Origin: Paenibacillus thermotolerans
Lineage (GTDB): Bacteria > Bacillota > Bacilli > Paenibacillales > YIM-B00363
Assembly: GCF_028745515.1 (NCBI RefSeq)
Contig: NZ_JAQZSG010000002.1
Location: 183,321-247,320 of the forward strand
Direction of reading: 5' to 3'
Length of the DNA stretch: 64,000 bases
Under the pieces are notes generated by a model. The model saw only the letters and a list, made by a program, of their open reading frames with translations. It ran no database searches and had not been told where the DNA came from. The position numbers and the translations under genes are program-made. Shown in pieces: positions 32,675 to 40,166 of this stretch (its first letter is position 1; the number at the start of each line of letters is the position of its first letter).

Positions 32675-32704
32675 ACAGTTTCACGCTCCATGTAAGTGAA
32701 TAAA

Positions 32705-32740
32705 AACAAAAAACCGCGAATGAACCTAAGTTCATCGCGG
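32705..32740 (-). terminator. Leader (attenuator) terminator ahead of ABC exporter
   Basis: Minus-strand CCGCGATGAAC / GTTCATTCGCGG hairpin followed by TTTTTTG, located between the exporter's promoter and its start codon. Confidence 0.85.
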
Positions 32741-33020
32741 ATTAGCGCAAATCCAAATATGTTCCGCAGGCAGCAAACGAAGCGCACAAAAAAAAGTGCA
32801 CCCATGCGGAAAGGATAAGGATGAGCGTATGGCCGGCGAACGGTTCTTATAACGATTCAAAGCACGGGCGGAGGAGCAGATTTGCAAAGCAAAGCAAATC
32901 AAACCTGCACATTCGCATGTGCAAGCTTACTCGCATCCGTCGCATGCGGTTCGATTGTCGTTAGTTAAGAACACCCTGTGCCATATGATGACATCCTTCG
33001 TTTACTTAATCGGTGCTGCC
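32741..33020 (-). promoter_or_regulatory. Structured leader RNA of the ABC exporter
   Basis: Besides the 7-codon ORF the leader contains hairpins TGCACAT/ATGTGCA (about 32924-32907), GATTTGC/GCAAATC (32900-32879) and TTCCGCA/TGCGGAA (about 32811-32762). A second GATTTGC at 32753-32747 can pair with the same GCAAATC, giving an alternative fold next to the terminator. No T-box (GGTGGNACCGCG), SAM or TPP signature is present. Together this reads as translation-coupled attenuation. This gap (32675-33118) contains no other gene. Confidence 0.6.
32961..32984 (-). CDS. Leader peptide ORF (MAQGVLN)
   Basis: ATG to TAA encoding seven residues, MAQGVLN, with AAGGA 9 nt upstream and about 37 nt after the expected transcription start. 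Size, spacing and position before a terminator match ribosome-stalling leader ORFs of antibiotic-inducible ABC genes. Peptide sensing is inferred. Confidence 0.6.
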   Translation of the reverse strand: MAQGVLN

Positions 33021-33027
33021 GTTTCCA

Positions 33028-33057
33028 ATTATAACCTGAGGCTATTTTGCCAGTCAA
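33028..33057 (-). promoter_or_regulatory. Sigma-A promoter of ABC exporter leader
   Basis: Minus strand TTGACT (33057-33052), 18-bp spacer, TATAAT (33033-33028). Confidence 0.75.
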
Positions 33058-33118
33058 TGGCGGAATGAGTTATTATGGGGTATGATTTCAGTTATTGCCG
33101 ATTGAGGGGGCTCTTTTC

Positions 33119-34147
33119 ATGAATGTTACCATCGGCGCCCGAGTGATCAAGACGGGAATTGCCGTTGCATTGGCCTTATACTTTACCGAATTGTTCGGCT
33201 TCCAGCCCGGCGACCGCATCATCGCCTGCGTTGCGGCTCTTTTTACTTTGCAGCCGTCCGTTTACCGGTCGTGGCAGCATCTGTTGGAACAGGTTCAATC
33301 GAACACCTTGGGCGCCGTTCTCGCCGTAGGCATCGGCTACCTGCTGCCCGTCAACGAGCTGGTGATCGGGTTAACCTGTATTATTGTGATATTGATCACG
33401 CTTGCGTTGCGGATGGAAAGCGCAGTATCGCTTACGCTCGTCACCGTCATTGTCGTTTTGCTAGCCGGCAGCGATTGGGAATATGCGCTTCACCGGTTTT
33501 TGCTGATCCTGCTCGGAATCGGGGTTGCGTTTGCGGTGAACGCGGTCATTTTGCCCCCTAATAATGTGAAGCAGTTTCTGGACGGCTATCGTTCCGCCGT
33601 GCAGTCGCTGTCGCTGCTTCTGCGCACCGCCATCTCCGACGAATTGAAGGAAACGGAAGCAAAGGCGCTTCGAGAGCAGCTGAACAATACGGTGAGAAAA
33701 CTGAACGAATGGTACGGAATGCTGGAAGAAGAGTGGAGAAAATGGAGCCGGTTCCGCCCCCAGCCGAGCAGACAGCTTGTGGTGCAGAAGCAAATGCTGA
33801 AGACGATCATGATCGGGGTCGAGGCGCTGGATACGGTGGAGGAGCACTATTTTTCCCAGCGGAACCGCGGCAACGCCGACCAGACGTTCGATGCGTGCCT
33901 CGAAGAGATGATTAAGTTTCATGAATTTACGCTGTTAAAGTACGAAGGGAAAATGAAGCAAAGCGACCAGATGAACGATAAAGTGGAGGAGGATTTGGAA
34001 ACACTCCTTCGACGAAACATAGAATACGCGGCGGAAAACGCCGATTCGCAGCTTATGCTCGTTGTGATCGCCTCTGCGATGTACGAGTACGGCCATCAGC
34101 TTCGGAGATTGGACCGGATGATCAGCCATATGAACGCGTCGGAGTAA
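33119..34147 (+). CDS. Aromatic acid exporter family protein (ArAE/DUF939 type)
   Basis: A 342-residue protein. The N-terminal half has about five membrane helices with VIKTGIAVALALYFTELF.. and ACVAALFTLQPSVYRSW, the hallmark of the ArAE_1 (YgaE/DUF939) family. The C-terminal half is a long helical cytoplasmic domain. Members are proposed to export aromatic acids or act as envelope proteins. Start at 33119 behind GAGGGGG. Divergent from the ABC exporter leader. Confidence 0.85.
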   Translation: MNVTIGARVIKTGIAVALALYFTELFGFQPGDRIIACVAALFTLQPSVYRSWQHLLEQVQSNTLGAVLAVGIGYLLPVNELVIGLTCIIVILITLALRMESAVSLTLVTVIVVLLAGSDWEYALHRFLLILLGIGVAFAVNAVILPPNNVKQFLDGYRSAVQSLSLLLRTAISDELKETEAKALREQLNNTVRKLNEWYGMLEEEWRKWSRFRPQPSRQLVVQKQMLKTIMIGVEALDTVEEHYFSQRNRGNADQTFDACLEEMIKFHEFTLLKYEGKMKQSDQMNDKVEEDLETLLRRNIEYAAENADSQLMLVVIASAMYEYGHQLRRLDRMISHMNASE

Positions 34148-34155
34148 AAAGGGAA

Positions 34156-34200
34156 AGGGGGCGGATCAATGAGCTTTATATGCTCATTGGTCTACCCCCT
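34156..34200. terminator. Hairpin between converging genes
   Basis: AGGGGG..GATCAATGAGC / GCTCATTGGTC..CCCCCT long stem; minus-strand side is followed by TTTCCCTTTTT. Confidence 0.7.
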
Positions 34201-34209
34201 TGCAAATGC

Positions 34210-34515
34210 TTACCGCTCTCCGCCGTGACGGCGGTGATGAAGCTGTGCGGCTTGGCGGGCTTCCGGATCCTTCGAATTGACGGCGGACACCGGAATGTTC
34301 GCTTGCGCCGCGGCGCCTTCATCCGTATGCATGTCCTCACGCTTGTCTCCGAGCGAGAAGCCGACCATCTCGTATTCCATCTTGCCTAGCTGCGGGTCCA
34401 TCGGAAATTCCTCGCCGGCCTTAAGCTCAACCTCGTGCCCGTTCATGTCCTGGTATACGCCGTCGGTTTCCACAATATCGCCCGACAGCGGGTTCATCGA
34501 CTTGTCGTTTGACAT
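34210..34515 (-). CDS. Hypothetical acidic protein (101 aa)
   Basis: A 101-residue soluble acidic protein with a small beta-rich region (GDIVETDGVYQDMNGHEVELKAGEEFPMD) and a disordered, His/Arg-rich tail. The ELKAGEEFP phrase faintly recalls the small YjzC-type proteins, too weakly to name it. GAGGAGG lies 9 nt before the ATG at 34515. Function unknown. Confidence 0.65.
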   Translation of the reverse strand: MSNDKSMNPLSGDIVETDGVYQDMNGHEVELKAGEEFPMDPQLGKMEYEMVGFSLGDKREDMHTDEGAAAQANIPVSAVNSKDPEARQAAQLHHRRHGGER

Positions 34516-34592
34516 GGGCTGCAACCTCCTCTATGCGCCAAAAGTGCGTGCATCGGAGTTACTTTTCCCAACGTTGCGCCGTTTCATGTAAA

Positions 34593-35438
34593 TTATGACT
34601 TGATCGGCACGTAAATATCCGTTTCCGACTTTTCGTTGTCCGGGCCGAAGAAACGTTCCCCGTAAAACTCAAATTCATAGCTTTCCAGCGGCTGAAAGTT
34701 GTTCGCCGGCAGCCACTCCTCGTAAATGCGCCGGAACGTGTGGAATAGACCGCTCGGCTTTCCCGTGTGCGTAAAGACCGCGTAGGTTTGGGCAGGCACC
34801 TCTACGAAGGTCATACCCGCAGGCAGCCCTTCCGTCGATCCGACCTGTACGCCTGCCAAATAATTCACCGTGCTTCCGTCAAAATCGCAGCAAAGACCGT
34901 ACGTTTCATGCGGATTGATCCGGTTCGGCACACTGCCCATTTCCGGGACGAAACGCTCCCATATTTCCGCAAATTTCGGCGATCCGCCGGCTCCCCTGAC
35001 GGCCATTCCTGCTACGATGAACGCTTCCTTATGCTCGATTCTCGGTTCCATCTTCGTTCCTCCCCAATCGTTCTTCGGTAATTCAGGGCCAAGCAGAAGC
35101 TTCAGCTCATGCTCCACGCGATGCAGCAGCTTTTGCCGCTCCAGGATGGAAGCTCGAAGCTCCTCCGTATGCTCGCGAAGAATGGCGGTCAGCCGGTTCG
35201 GATCCTTAAGCGCACCGGCTTCCTTCAGCTCGCGAATGACCTCCAAGCCTACGCCCAGTTCCCGCAGAAAGATGATTCTGCTGAGATCTTTTATTTGCTC
35301 CGGCGCATAGTAGCGGTATTGATTTTCCGGTCCCGTTTGGGACGGGGAAAACAATCCGATCGTATCGTAATGGCGAAGCGTCTTTGCGGTAACGCCGAAC
35401 AACCGCGCGATTTGCCCGACGGTAAGCAGGGTGGTCAT
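34593..35438 (-). CDS. MerR-family regulator with GyrI-like effector domain
   Basis: A 281-residue regulator of BmrR/BltR layout: an N-terminal MerR helix-turn-helix (TVGQIARLFGVTAKTLRHYDTIGLFSPSQT), a dimerising coiled coil (about residues 80-120) and a C-terminal GyrI-like small-molecule-binding domain (from about 130). It should activate a multidrug or detoxification gene by untwisting a long-spacer promoter. Its own promoter shows exactly such a 20-bp spacer with a dyad, so autoregulation is likely. The gene downstream on this strand (34210-34515) is of unknown function. Confidence 0.9.
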   Translation of the reverse strand: MTTLLTVGQIARLFGVTAKTLRHYDTIGLFSPSQTGPENQYRYYAPEQIKDLSRIIFLRELGVGLEVIRELKEAGALKDPNRLTAILREHTEELRASILERQKLLHRVEHELKLLLGPELPKNDWGGTKMEPRIEHKEAFIVAGMAVRGAGGSPKFAEIWERFVPEMGSVPNRINPHETYGLCCDFDGSTVNYLAGVQVGSTEGLPAGMTFVEVPAQTYAVFTHTGKPSGLFHTFRRIYEEWLPANNFQPLESYEFEFYGERFFGPDNEKSETDIYVPIKS

Positions 35439-35494
35439 TGGCTTGCTGCCTCCTTAGAACGTGTTTGCTGAATGCTCGCCCTTTCCATGAGTAA

Positions 35495-35526
35495 CAATAC
35501 AACATTTCCCCAAGGGAAAGGTCAAG
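35495..35526 (-). promoter_or_regulatory. MerR-type long-spacer promoter and operator
   Basis: Minus strand TTGACC, 20-bp spacer, TATTGT. The spacer carries the dyad TTTCCC-CAA-GGGAAA (35506-35520). A 19-20-bp spacer with a central dyad is the signature of MerR-activated promoters. Confidence 0.75.
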
Positions 35527-35547
35527 GGGCTCTCGTAAAATAAATGA

Positions 35548-35590
35548 AAAAACTCCATCATGAGCGATTTCCGTCGCCCTGAGGAGTTTC
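35548..35590 (-). terminator. Terminator of the ugtP-flippase operon
   Basis: Minus-strand AAACTCC..GGAGTTT stem with inner pairing and a TTTTTT run. Confidence 0.7.
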
Positions 35591-35604
35591 CGCTGCCGTT
35601 AGTG

Positions 35605-36771
35605 CTACTTGAACAATCTGAAAGGGAACCAGACGTAAAACAGGCCGATAAACAGAAACAGAGATGCGGCGATGAGGAACGGGACCTGCAGCCCGAAGCT
35701 GTCCGCCATTGCGCCTCCAAGCGCCGGCCCGATCATGACGCCGATGCCTTCCACGGTAGAGAAGATGCCCCAGCCGACGCCTTTTTGCTGCGGCGGTACG
35801 AAAGCGGCGAGAAGCGCATTCCAGGCAGGCAGAACGGCAGCGTAGGATAAGCCGAGCACGATGGCCCAGATAAGGCAAATCCAGAGGGTTTCCGTGGTCG
35901 TTAATGAATATAAGCCGAATGAGAAGCAGGCGAAGCCGAGAACGAGGAACCACTTTTTGCCGAGCTTGTCGCTAAGGCGGCCTAGCGGGACAAGTCCTAG
36001 AACGGCGAACGCACCCCCGGTCAGCAGAAAGAACGAGTACTGGGAATTTGTAAGCTGGAGCCGGTCCTCCGCGAAAATCGGCAAAATCGGGAGAAGCATG
36101 CTCGCTCCAAGCGTCTGCAGAATCATTCCCGGAAGGAGCGGACGCATGGCGCGCAAACGTCCCTTCAGTTCGGTAAATTGCTCTTTAACGGGAGCGCTAT
36201 GGGTATGTACCCGCGTATTCGGCATGAGCCACGAAACGGCCCATGCCGCGGCGGCAAGCGCTAACAGTACGATAAACGAAATTCCGTAACCGAACCAATC
36301 AAGGAAAAAATTCATCAGCACCGGCCCGAGTCCCAATCCGAGCAGCCATGCCATGTACAGCACGCCCATTTGATGGCCGCGGTCGTTCTCGGAAACGCTG
36401 CTCATCCCGATGATCCAAATGGGGGAGGCGCCGATTCCGAAAATTGCCGCCCCTACGATGAGCATCCATGCCTGAACCGAATATTGGAGCATGATTAATC
36501 CGATAATGGAAACGGCAAAGCTCGGTTGAAGCACCCATTGCTTCGGAAGCCGGTCGAGCAGCACCCCGATGCCCAGCTTGGCGGCCGTATCGGCGATGTA
36601 GTGAACGGTAACGGCAAATCCGATCGTTGTTACGGTTAAATACAACTCATCTACTGCGTATTTAGGAATATATGAGATCAGTACGGCTCCGCGTACGAAT
36701 TCAATAAAGAAAAAGACGGTTGCCAATCGAACGAGGCTTGCGGGTACGTATAGACTACGAAATGCGCTCAC
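35605..36771 (-). CDS. MFS transporter, LtaA-like glycolipid flippase candidate
   Basis: A 388-residue major-facilitator protein with 12 predicted helices. GTG start at 36771 with AAGGAG 8 nt upstream, and the gene overlaps the 3' end of ugtP by 17 bp, implying translational coupling. In staphylococci the diglucosyl-diacylglycerol synthase gene ypfP is followed by ltaA, an MFS flippase moving that glycolipid for lipoteichoic acid anchoring. The same arrangement makes an LtaA role likely here, but sequence motifs alone would allow any MFS substrate. Confidence 0.8.
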   Translation of the reverse strand: MSAFRSLYVPASLVRLATVFFFIEFVRGAVLISYIPKYAVDELYLTVTTIGFAVTVHYIADTAAKLGIGVLLDRLPKQWVLQPSFAVSIIGLIMLQYSVQAWMLIVGAAIFGIGASPIWIIGMSSVSENDRGHQMGVLYMAWLLGLGLGPVLMNFFLDWFGYGISFIVLLALAAAAWAVSWLMPNTRVHTHSAPVKEQFTELKGRLRAMRPLLPGMILQTLGASMLLPILPIFAEDRLQLTNSQYSFFLLTGGAFAVLGLVPLGRLSDKLGKKWFLVLGFACFSFGLYSLTTTETLWICLIWAIVLGLSYAAVLPAWNALLAAFVPPQQKGVGWGIFSTVEGIGVMIGPALGGAMADSFGLQVPFLIAASLFLFIGLFYVWFPFRLFK

Positions 36772-37933
36772 TAGATACTCTCCTTATTTCTGGAGTCGCC
36801 CGCTGATCGAATCGGCGCGAGCTCATGTCGGCCAACATATCCTGCACGATCGTTTCGGCCGAATGCCGCATGCGCAGCAGAGAAATTCGTTCTCTGGCCT
36901 CGGACAGCTTCCGTTCATCCTCCAGAAGCTCTCTGATTTGCCGGGTTAATTCGTGAAAATCGTTTGCGATAAAGGCGGCGCCTTTCGACGAAAGATATTC
37001 GGCGTTGTCTCGCTCCTGTCCCGGAACGGGCCGGAATAGCACGATCGGCAGCTCGCTCTGGATCGATTCGGTCAGCGTAATGCCGCCCGGCTTCGTGACG
37101 ATCGTGTCCGAAACCGCCATCAGCTCGTTCATTTCGGTTACGAAACTGAAGACGCGGATGGAGGGATGGCCGGCGAAGCACTCTTGCATAGAATCGTGAA
37201 GCTGTTTGTTTTTGCCGCAAACGACCAGCAGCTGCATTCCGGGGAGAGAGGCAACCGACTGGCAAACCTCCTTCAAGCCCGATAAGACGCCGTAAGAGCC
37301 TGCCATGATCAATACCGTTCGTTTCGCAGGGTCAAGCTTATATTTCTCGAACAGCTCGGTCGTACGCTCGGTAATCTGGAACTCCTTCTTCAGCGGAATG
37401 CCCGTCGTCCGGACCTTGTCCGCCGGTATTCCGGCATTAATGATTTCCTTCTTCAAGTCATCCGTGGCGACGTAGTACTTGTCCACTTGCGGGTGAATCC
37501 AGCGGCAGTGCAGCACGAAATCGGTAATGACATTATAAATCGGGATGCCGACGCCGGTTTTCTTGCGAAGCTCCGGCATGACCATCATCGGGAACGTGTT
37601 GACGACGGCGTCGGGCCGGTGCTCCTTAATGACCTGCTTCAGCTTCGACATGCCCCAGCCGTTGAACCAGCTGGAGAAAAGCGTATCGTTCGGCATATGG
37701 CGAGTTCTATAGTATGTCCAGCCGTATAGCTTCGGAAACATCGTGTAGCTTTTAATGTATAAAAGCTTGGTGAATGCATTGAGCATCGGGTAGGCTTCCG
37801 CAAACAGGTCGACCAGCACCGCTTCGGTCCCTTCGCTGCGTTCGATCTGCTCTTTCAGCGCCCGCGATACTTGGATATGGCCGTCACCGTAGCTTGCGTA
37901 TAGTATCAATATTTTTTTCGTCACGACATTCAA
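36755..37933 (-). CDS. ugtP: Diacylglycerol glucosyltransferase UgtP
   Basis: A 392-residue GT28 glycosyltransferase that adds glucose from UDP-glucose to diacylglycerol on the inner membrane face. The MGDG-synthase N-terminal domain is clear (ILILYASYGDGHIQVSRAL, then NTFPMMVMPELRKKTG and TDFVLHCRWIHPQVDKYYVATDDLK), and the donor site reads ITKPGGITLTE-like TKPGGITLTESI with PGQERDNA. It aligns along its length with B. subtilis UgtP. Start uncertain: TTG 37933 (AAGGAG, 12-nt gap), TTG 37945 or GTG 37924. Confidence 0.9.
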   Translation of the reverse strand: MNVVTKKILILYASYGDGHIQVSRALKEQIERSEGTEAVLVDLFAEAYPMLNAFTKLLYIKSYTMFPKLYGWTYYRTRHMPNDTLFSSWFNGWGMSKLKQVIKEHRPDAVVNTFPMMVMPELRKKTGVGIPIYNVITDFVLHCRWIHPQVDKYYVATDDLKKEIINAGIPADKVRTTGIPLKKEFQITERTTELFEKYKLDPAKRTVLIMAGSYGVLSGLKEVCQSVASLPGMQLLVVCGKNKQLHDSMQECFAGHPSIRVFSFVTEMNELMAVSDTIVTKPGGITLTESIQSELPIVLFRPVPGQERDNAEYLSSKGAAFIANDFHELTRQIRELLEDERKLSEARERISLLRMRHSAETIVQDMLADMSSRRFDQRATPEIRRVSSERIS

Positions 37934-38069
37934 ATGGCCGCTCAACTCCTTGCGGATCTGCTCCTGCTCATATTTTAACTTATTCCTGTGGAATTATCAG
38001 TATTTAACCACATGCTGCGTATAGAGGCTTATTCATTGTAGCGGAAAAACCGGTCGAATGCACACGACC

Positions 38070-38111
38070 TACGATTTGGCGCAGCCAAGACTTAAGTCGG
38101 GTTAAATCGTA
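38070..38111. other. Possible three-way-junction structure in intergenic region
   Basis: TACGATTT (38070-38077) pairs perfectly with AAATCGTA (38104-38111). Between them lie GGC-gca-GCC and the palindrome GACTTAAGTC. The 37934-38252 gap contains nothing else recognisable apart from presumed promoters; no known riboswitch class matches. Confidence 0.35.
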
Positions 38112-38252
38112 AGAAAGTTTACCCAATTAAGAATTTTCAGACAAGAAAATAGGGACATAATCAATTCATTGATGTATTATGAATGTAATAAGAGAGCATT
38201 ACTGCCTAACCCATCTGCCGAATGAAATTACTTTACGGAGAGGAGCTAGCTT

Positions 38253-38441
38253 ATGGCTGCAAAAGGAAGTAATGAAGTAAAGGAAAGCGTAAAGGAGATG
38301 GCTCGAATTTACAGGCCGTCCAACCCGCGGAAATTCGTTAGGGATTACGTAAAGAAATATCGGATACCGGGAGGATATGAGGACGTGCTGACACGTCTTG
38401 TAGAGAATGAGATGGCGAAGCTCGGAGACTCTGTCTCCTAA
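38253..38441 (+). CDS. Hypothetical small basic protein (62 aa)
   Basis: A 62-residue protein, MAAKGSNEVKESVKEMARIY.., mainly helical and basic, with an RPSNPRKFVRDYVKKYRIPGGYEDVLTRLVENEM core. GAGGAG lies 7 nt before the ATG and a strong terminator follows the stop, so it looks like a true monocistronic gene. No family recognised. Confidence 0.7.
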   Translation: MAAKGSNEVKESVKEMARIYRPSNPRKFVRDYVKKYRIPGGYEDVLTRLVENEMAKLGDSVS

Positions 38442-38450
38442 AATATAAAG

Positions 38451-38479
38451 AAAAAGGACCGTCGGAACGGTCCTTTTTT
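38451..38479. terminator. Bidirectional terminator
   Basis: AAAAAGGACCGT-cgga-ACGGTCCTTTTTT; serves the 62-aa gene and the converging transporter gene. Confidence 0.92.
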
Positions 38480-38492
38480 AATGCTATAAAAT

Positions 38493-39443
38493 TTATACAT
38501 GTTGCAGGGCGGCGGTGTTGTCGTCTTTCGTGGCCGTCTGAGCGGTATGGCGGTCGCCGATATAACGCAAAAACATCCAAACGCCCGCAATAAGAAGCGC
38601 TCCGGCGCCGGCCTGCAGCGGTCCGAGACGTTCGCCCAGCAGCAGCCACGCGAGCAGTGTTGCGCCGACCGGCTCTCCTAGAGTGGCCATCGAAACCGTC
38701 GTGGCACCGACAAATTTTAGAAGCCAATTGAACAGCATATGCCCGAATACGGTAGGAACAAGGGCCGTCAGCGCGAACAAAATCCATTCCTTCGGCGGAT
38801 AAGCGAAGAACGAATACCCGAACGCCGCGTTATAGATCGCGAAGGAGAGGGAAGCCGACGCAAATACAATATAATTGTACAAGAAGTTAGGTACTCGGCT
38901 GCGGAGCGCTTGACCAAGCAGCATATGAACGACGACGGCAAGCGTGCCGAGAATGGAAAGCAAATCTCCATAAAGCGCCGTCCCTGACAACCGCAAATCT
39001 CCCCAGCCGATCATCACCGCTCCGGTGACGGCCACGGCCATGCTCACGGCAGACCCGCGGCTGATCTTCTCTTTAAACACCCAAAGCGAACCTAGCATAA
39101 CGAGGATCGGCTCCAGCGTGAGCAGTACGGTCGAGCTGGCAACGGTCGTATAATTCAACGAACCCATCCACAGTAAAAAATGCAGCGCCAAAAACACTCC
39201 CGATCCGGACAACAGCAAATAATCGCGGATGGAAAGAGCGGTAAACTGGCGGCGGTATTTATACAGAAACGGCGTCATTGCCAGAACGGTAAGCAGAAGC
39301 CTGTGCATGCCGACGACAGAGACGGGAGCGCTCGACCAGCGGATAAATATGGCCGAGAAAGAAATAGCGATCATTCCGATAGTAAGAAAGCCGTAAAGAT
39401 ACGCCTTGCGCAAAGAAGGAGGGCGATCGGACGGTTGCGGCAT
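38493..39443 (-). CDS. DMT-superfamily (EamA) transporter
   Basis: A 316-residue protein with ten predicted helices in two EamA repeats. Typical phrases are SFSAIFIRWSSAPVSVVGMHRLLL, then STVLLTLEPILVMLGSLWVFKEKIS and, in repeat two, GATTVSMATLGEPVGATLLAWLLLGERL. These proteins export amino acids or other metabolites; substrate unknown. ATG at 39443 sits 11 nt after GGAG; the GTG at 39455 overlaps that site. Confidence 0.88.
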   Translation of the reverse strand: MPQPSDRPPSLRKAYLYGFLTIGMIAISFSAIFIRWSSAPVSVVGMHRLLLTVLAMTPFLYKYRRQFTALSIRDYLLLSGSGVFLALHFLLWMGSLNYTTVASSTVLLTLEPILVMLGSLWVFKEKISRGSAVSMAVAVTGAVMIGWGDLRLSGTALYGDLLSILGTLAVVVHMLLGQALRSRVPNFLYNYIVFASASLSFAIYNAAFGYSFFAYPPKEWILFALTALVPTVFGHMLFNWLLKFVGATTVSMATLGEPVGATLLAWLLLGERLGPLQAGAGALLIAGVWMFLRYIGDRHTAQTATKDDNTAALQHV

Positions 39444-39540
39444 AGAAGCGTTCACTCCATAGGTTCATGATAGTATTTCTTAGATGCGCGTGACTTGAGA
39501 TAGTATACAGCATCTTGCGGAAACGCACCATAATATGTGC

Positions 39541-39569
39541 TTGACGGAACGTTTAAAATATAATATTAT
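39541..39569 (+). promoter_or_regulatory. Sigma-A promoter of HTH regulator operon
   Basis: TTGACG, 17-bp spacer, TATTAT. Confidence 0.75.
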
Positions 39570-39588
39570 CATTATCGATAACAATAAT
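39565..39588. promoter_or_regulatory. Candidate autoregulatory operator
   Basis: A 24-bp dyad with arms ATTATCATTATC and GATAACAATAAT (10 of 12 positions complementary) overlapping the -10 and start site, as expected for an ArsR-type repressor acting on its own promoter. Confidence 0.6.
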
Positions 39589-39603
39589 GTTTGGGGGAAA
39601 ACG

Positions 39604-40149
39604 ATGAAAGCCGATTTAATATTGCATCCGGTACGAATGAGAATATTATCGGCTCTAGCCGGAGGCCGCCAATTGACCACGCAAGGAATTGCCGGCGCAA
39701 TGCCGGACGTTCCGCAAGCGACGCTTTATCGGCATCTAAGCAAGCTGGTGGAGAACGGCCTGATTGAAGTGATCGGGACGCAGCAGATTCGAGGGGCAAC
39801 CGAGAAAACATACTCGCTTCCTAAGGGCGCGAATTATGTGCTTACGGCGGAAGACATGAAGCATATCGGAAAAGAGGAGCACGTTCAGCATTTCGCCACC
39901 TTTTTGATCAACCTGCTTAGAGATTTCGAAAGCTATATCCATTCGAAGAAGGAGCCTGATTTCTTGAAAGACGGAGTCGGCTACAGACAAGCCCCGCTAT
40001 GGCTTACAGACGAAGAGTTTCAGGAAATGATGGTGCGGCTCCGGGAAGTGTTGGCGGACTATGCGACGCTATCCGAAGAGCCCGGAAGAAAGCGCAGAAT
40101 GTTTGCAACGATCGTAATGCCGACCGTAGAAGAGGAACCGTTAGAATAA
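39604..40149 (+). CDS. ArsR-like winged-helix transcriptional regulator
   Basis: A 181-residue regulator. Residues 1-75 are a winged helix: LILHPVRMRILSALAGGRQLTTQGIAGAMPDVPQATLYRHLSKLVENGLIEVIG. The C-terminal part is helical and may bind a ligand or dimerise. Start at 39604 behind GGGGGAAAACG. Its gene heads an apparent operon with an alpha/beta hydrolase and a benzil-reductase-like SDR and has a dyad over its promoter, so it probably represses that operon. Confidence 0.85.
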   Translation: MKADLILHPVRMRILSALAGGRQLTTQGIAGAMPDVPQATLYRHLSKLVENGLIEVIGTQQIRGATEKTYSLPKGANYVLTAEDMKHIGKEEHVQHFATFLINLLRDFESYIHSKKEPDFLKDGVGYRQAPLWLTDEEFQEMMVRLREVLADYATLSEEPGRKRRMFATIVMPTVEEEPLE

Positions 40150-40166
40150 CTTAGGGGAGCAGAAAC

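Noticed and set aside
32675..33020. T-box or SAM riboswitch upstream of the ABC exporter
   Set aside because: No T-box bulge sequence or SAM core was found; the short ORF and terminator fit attenuation better.
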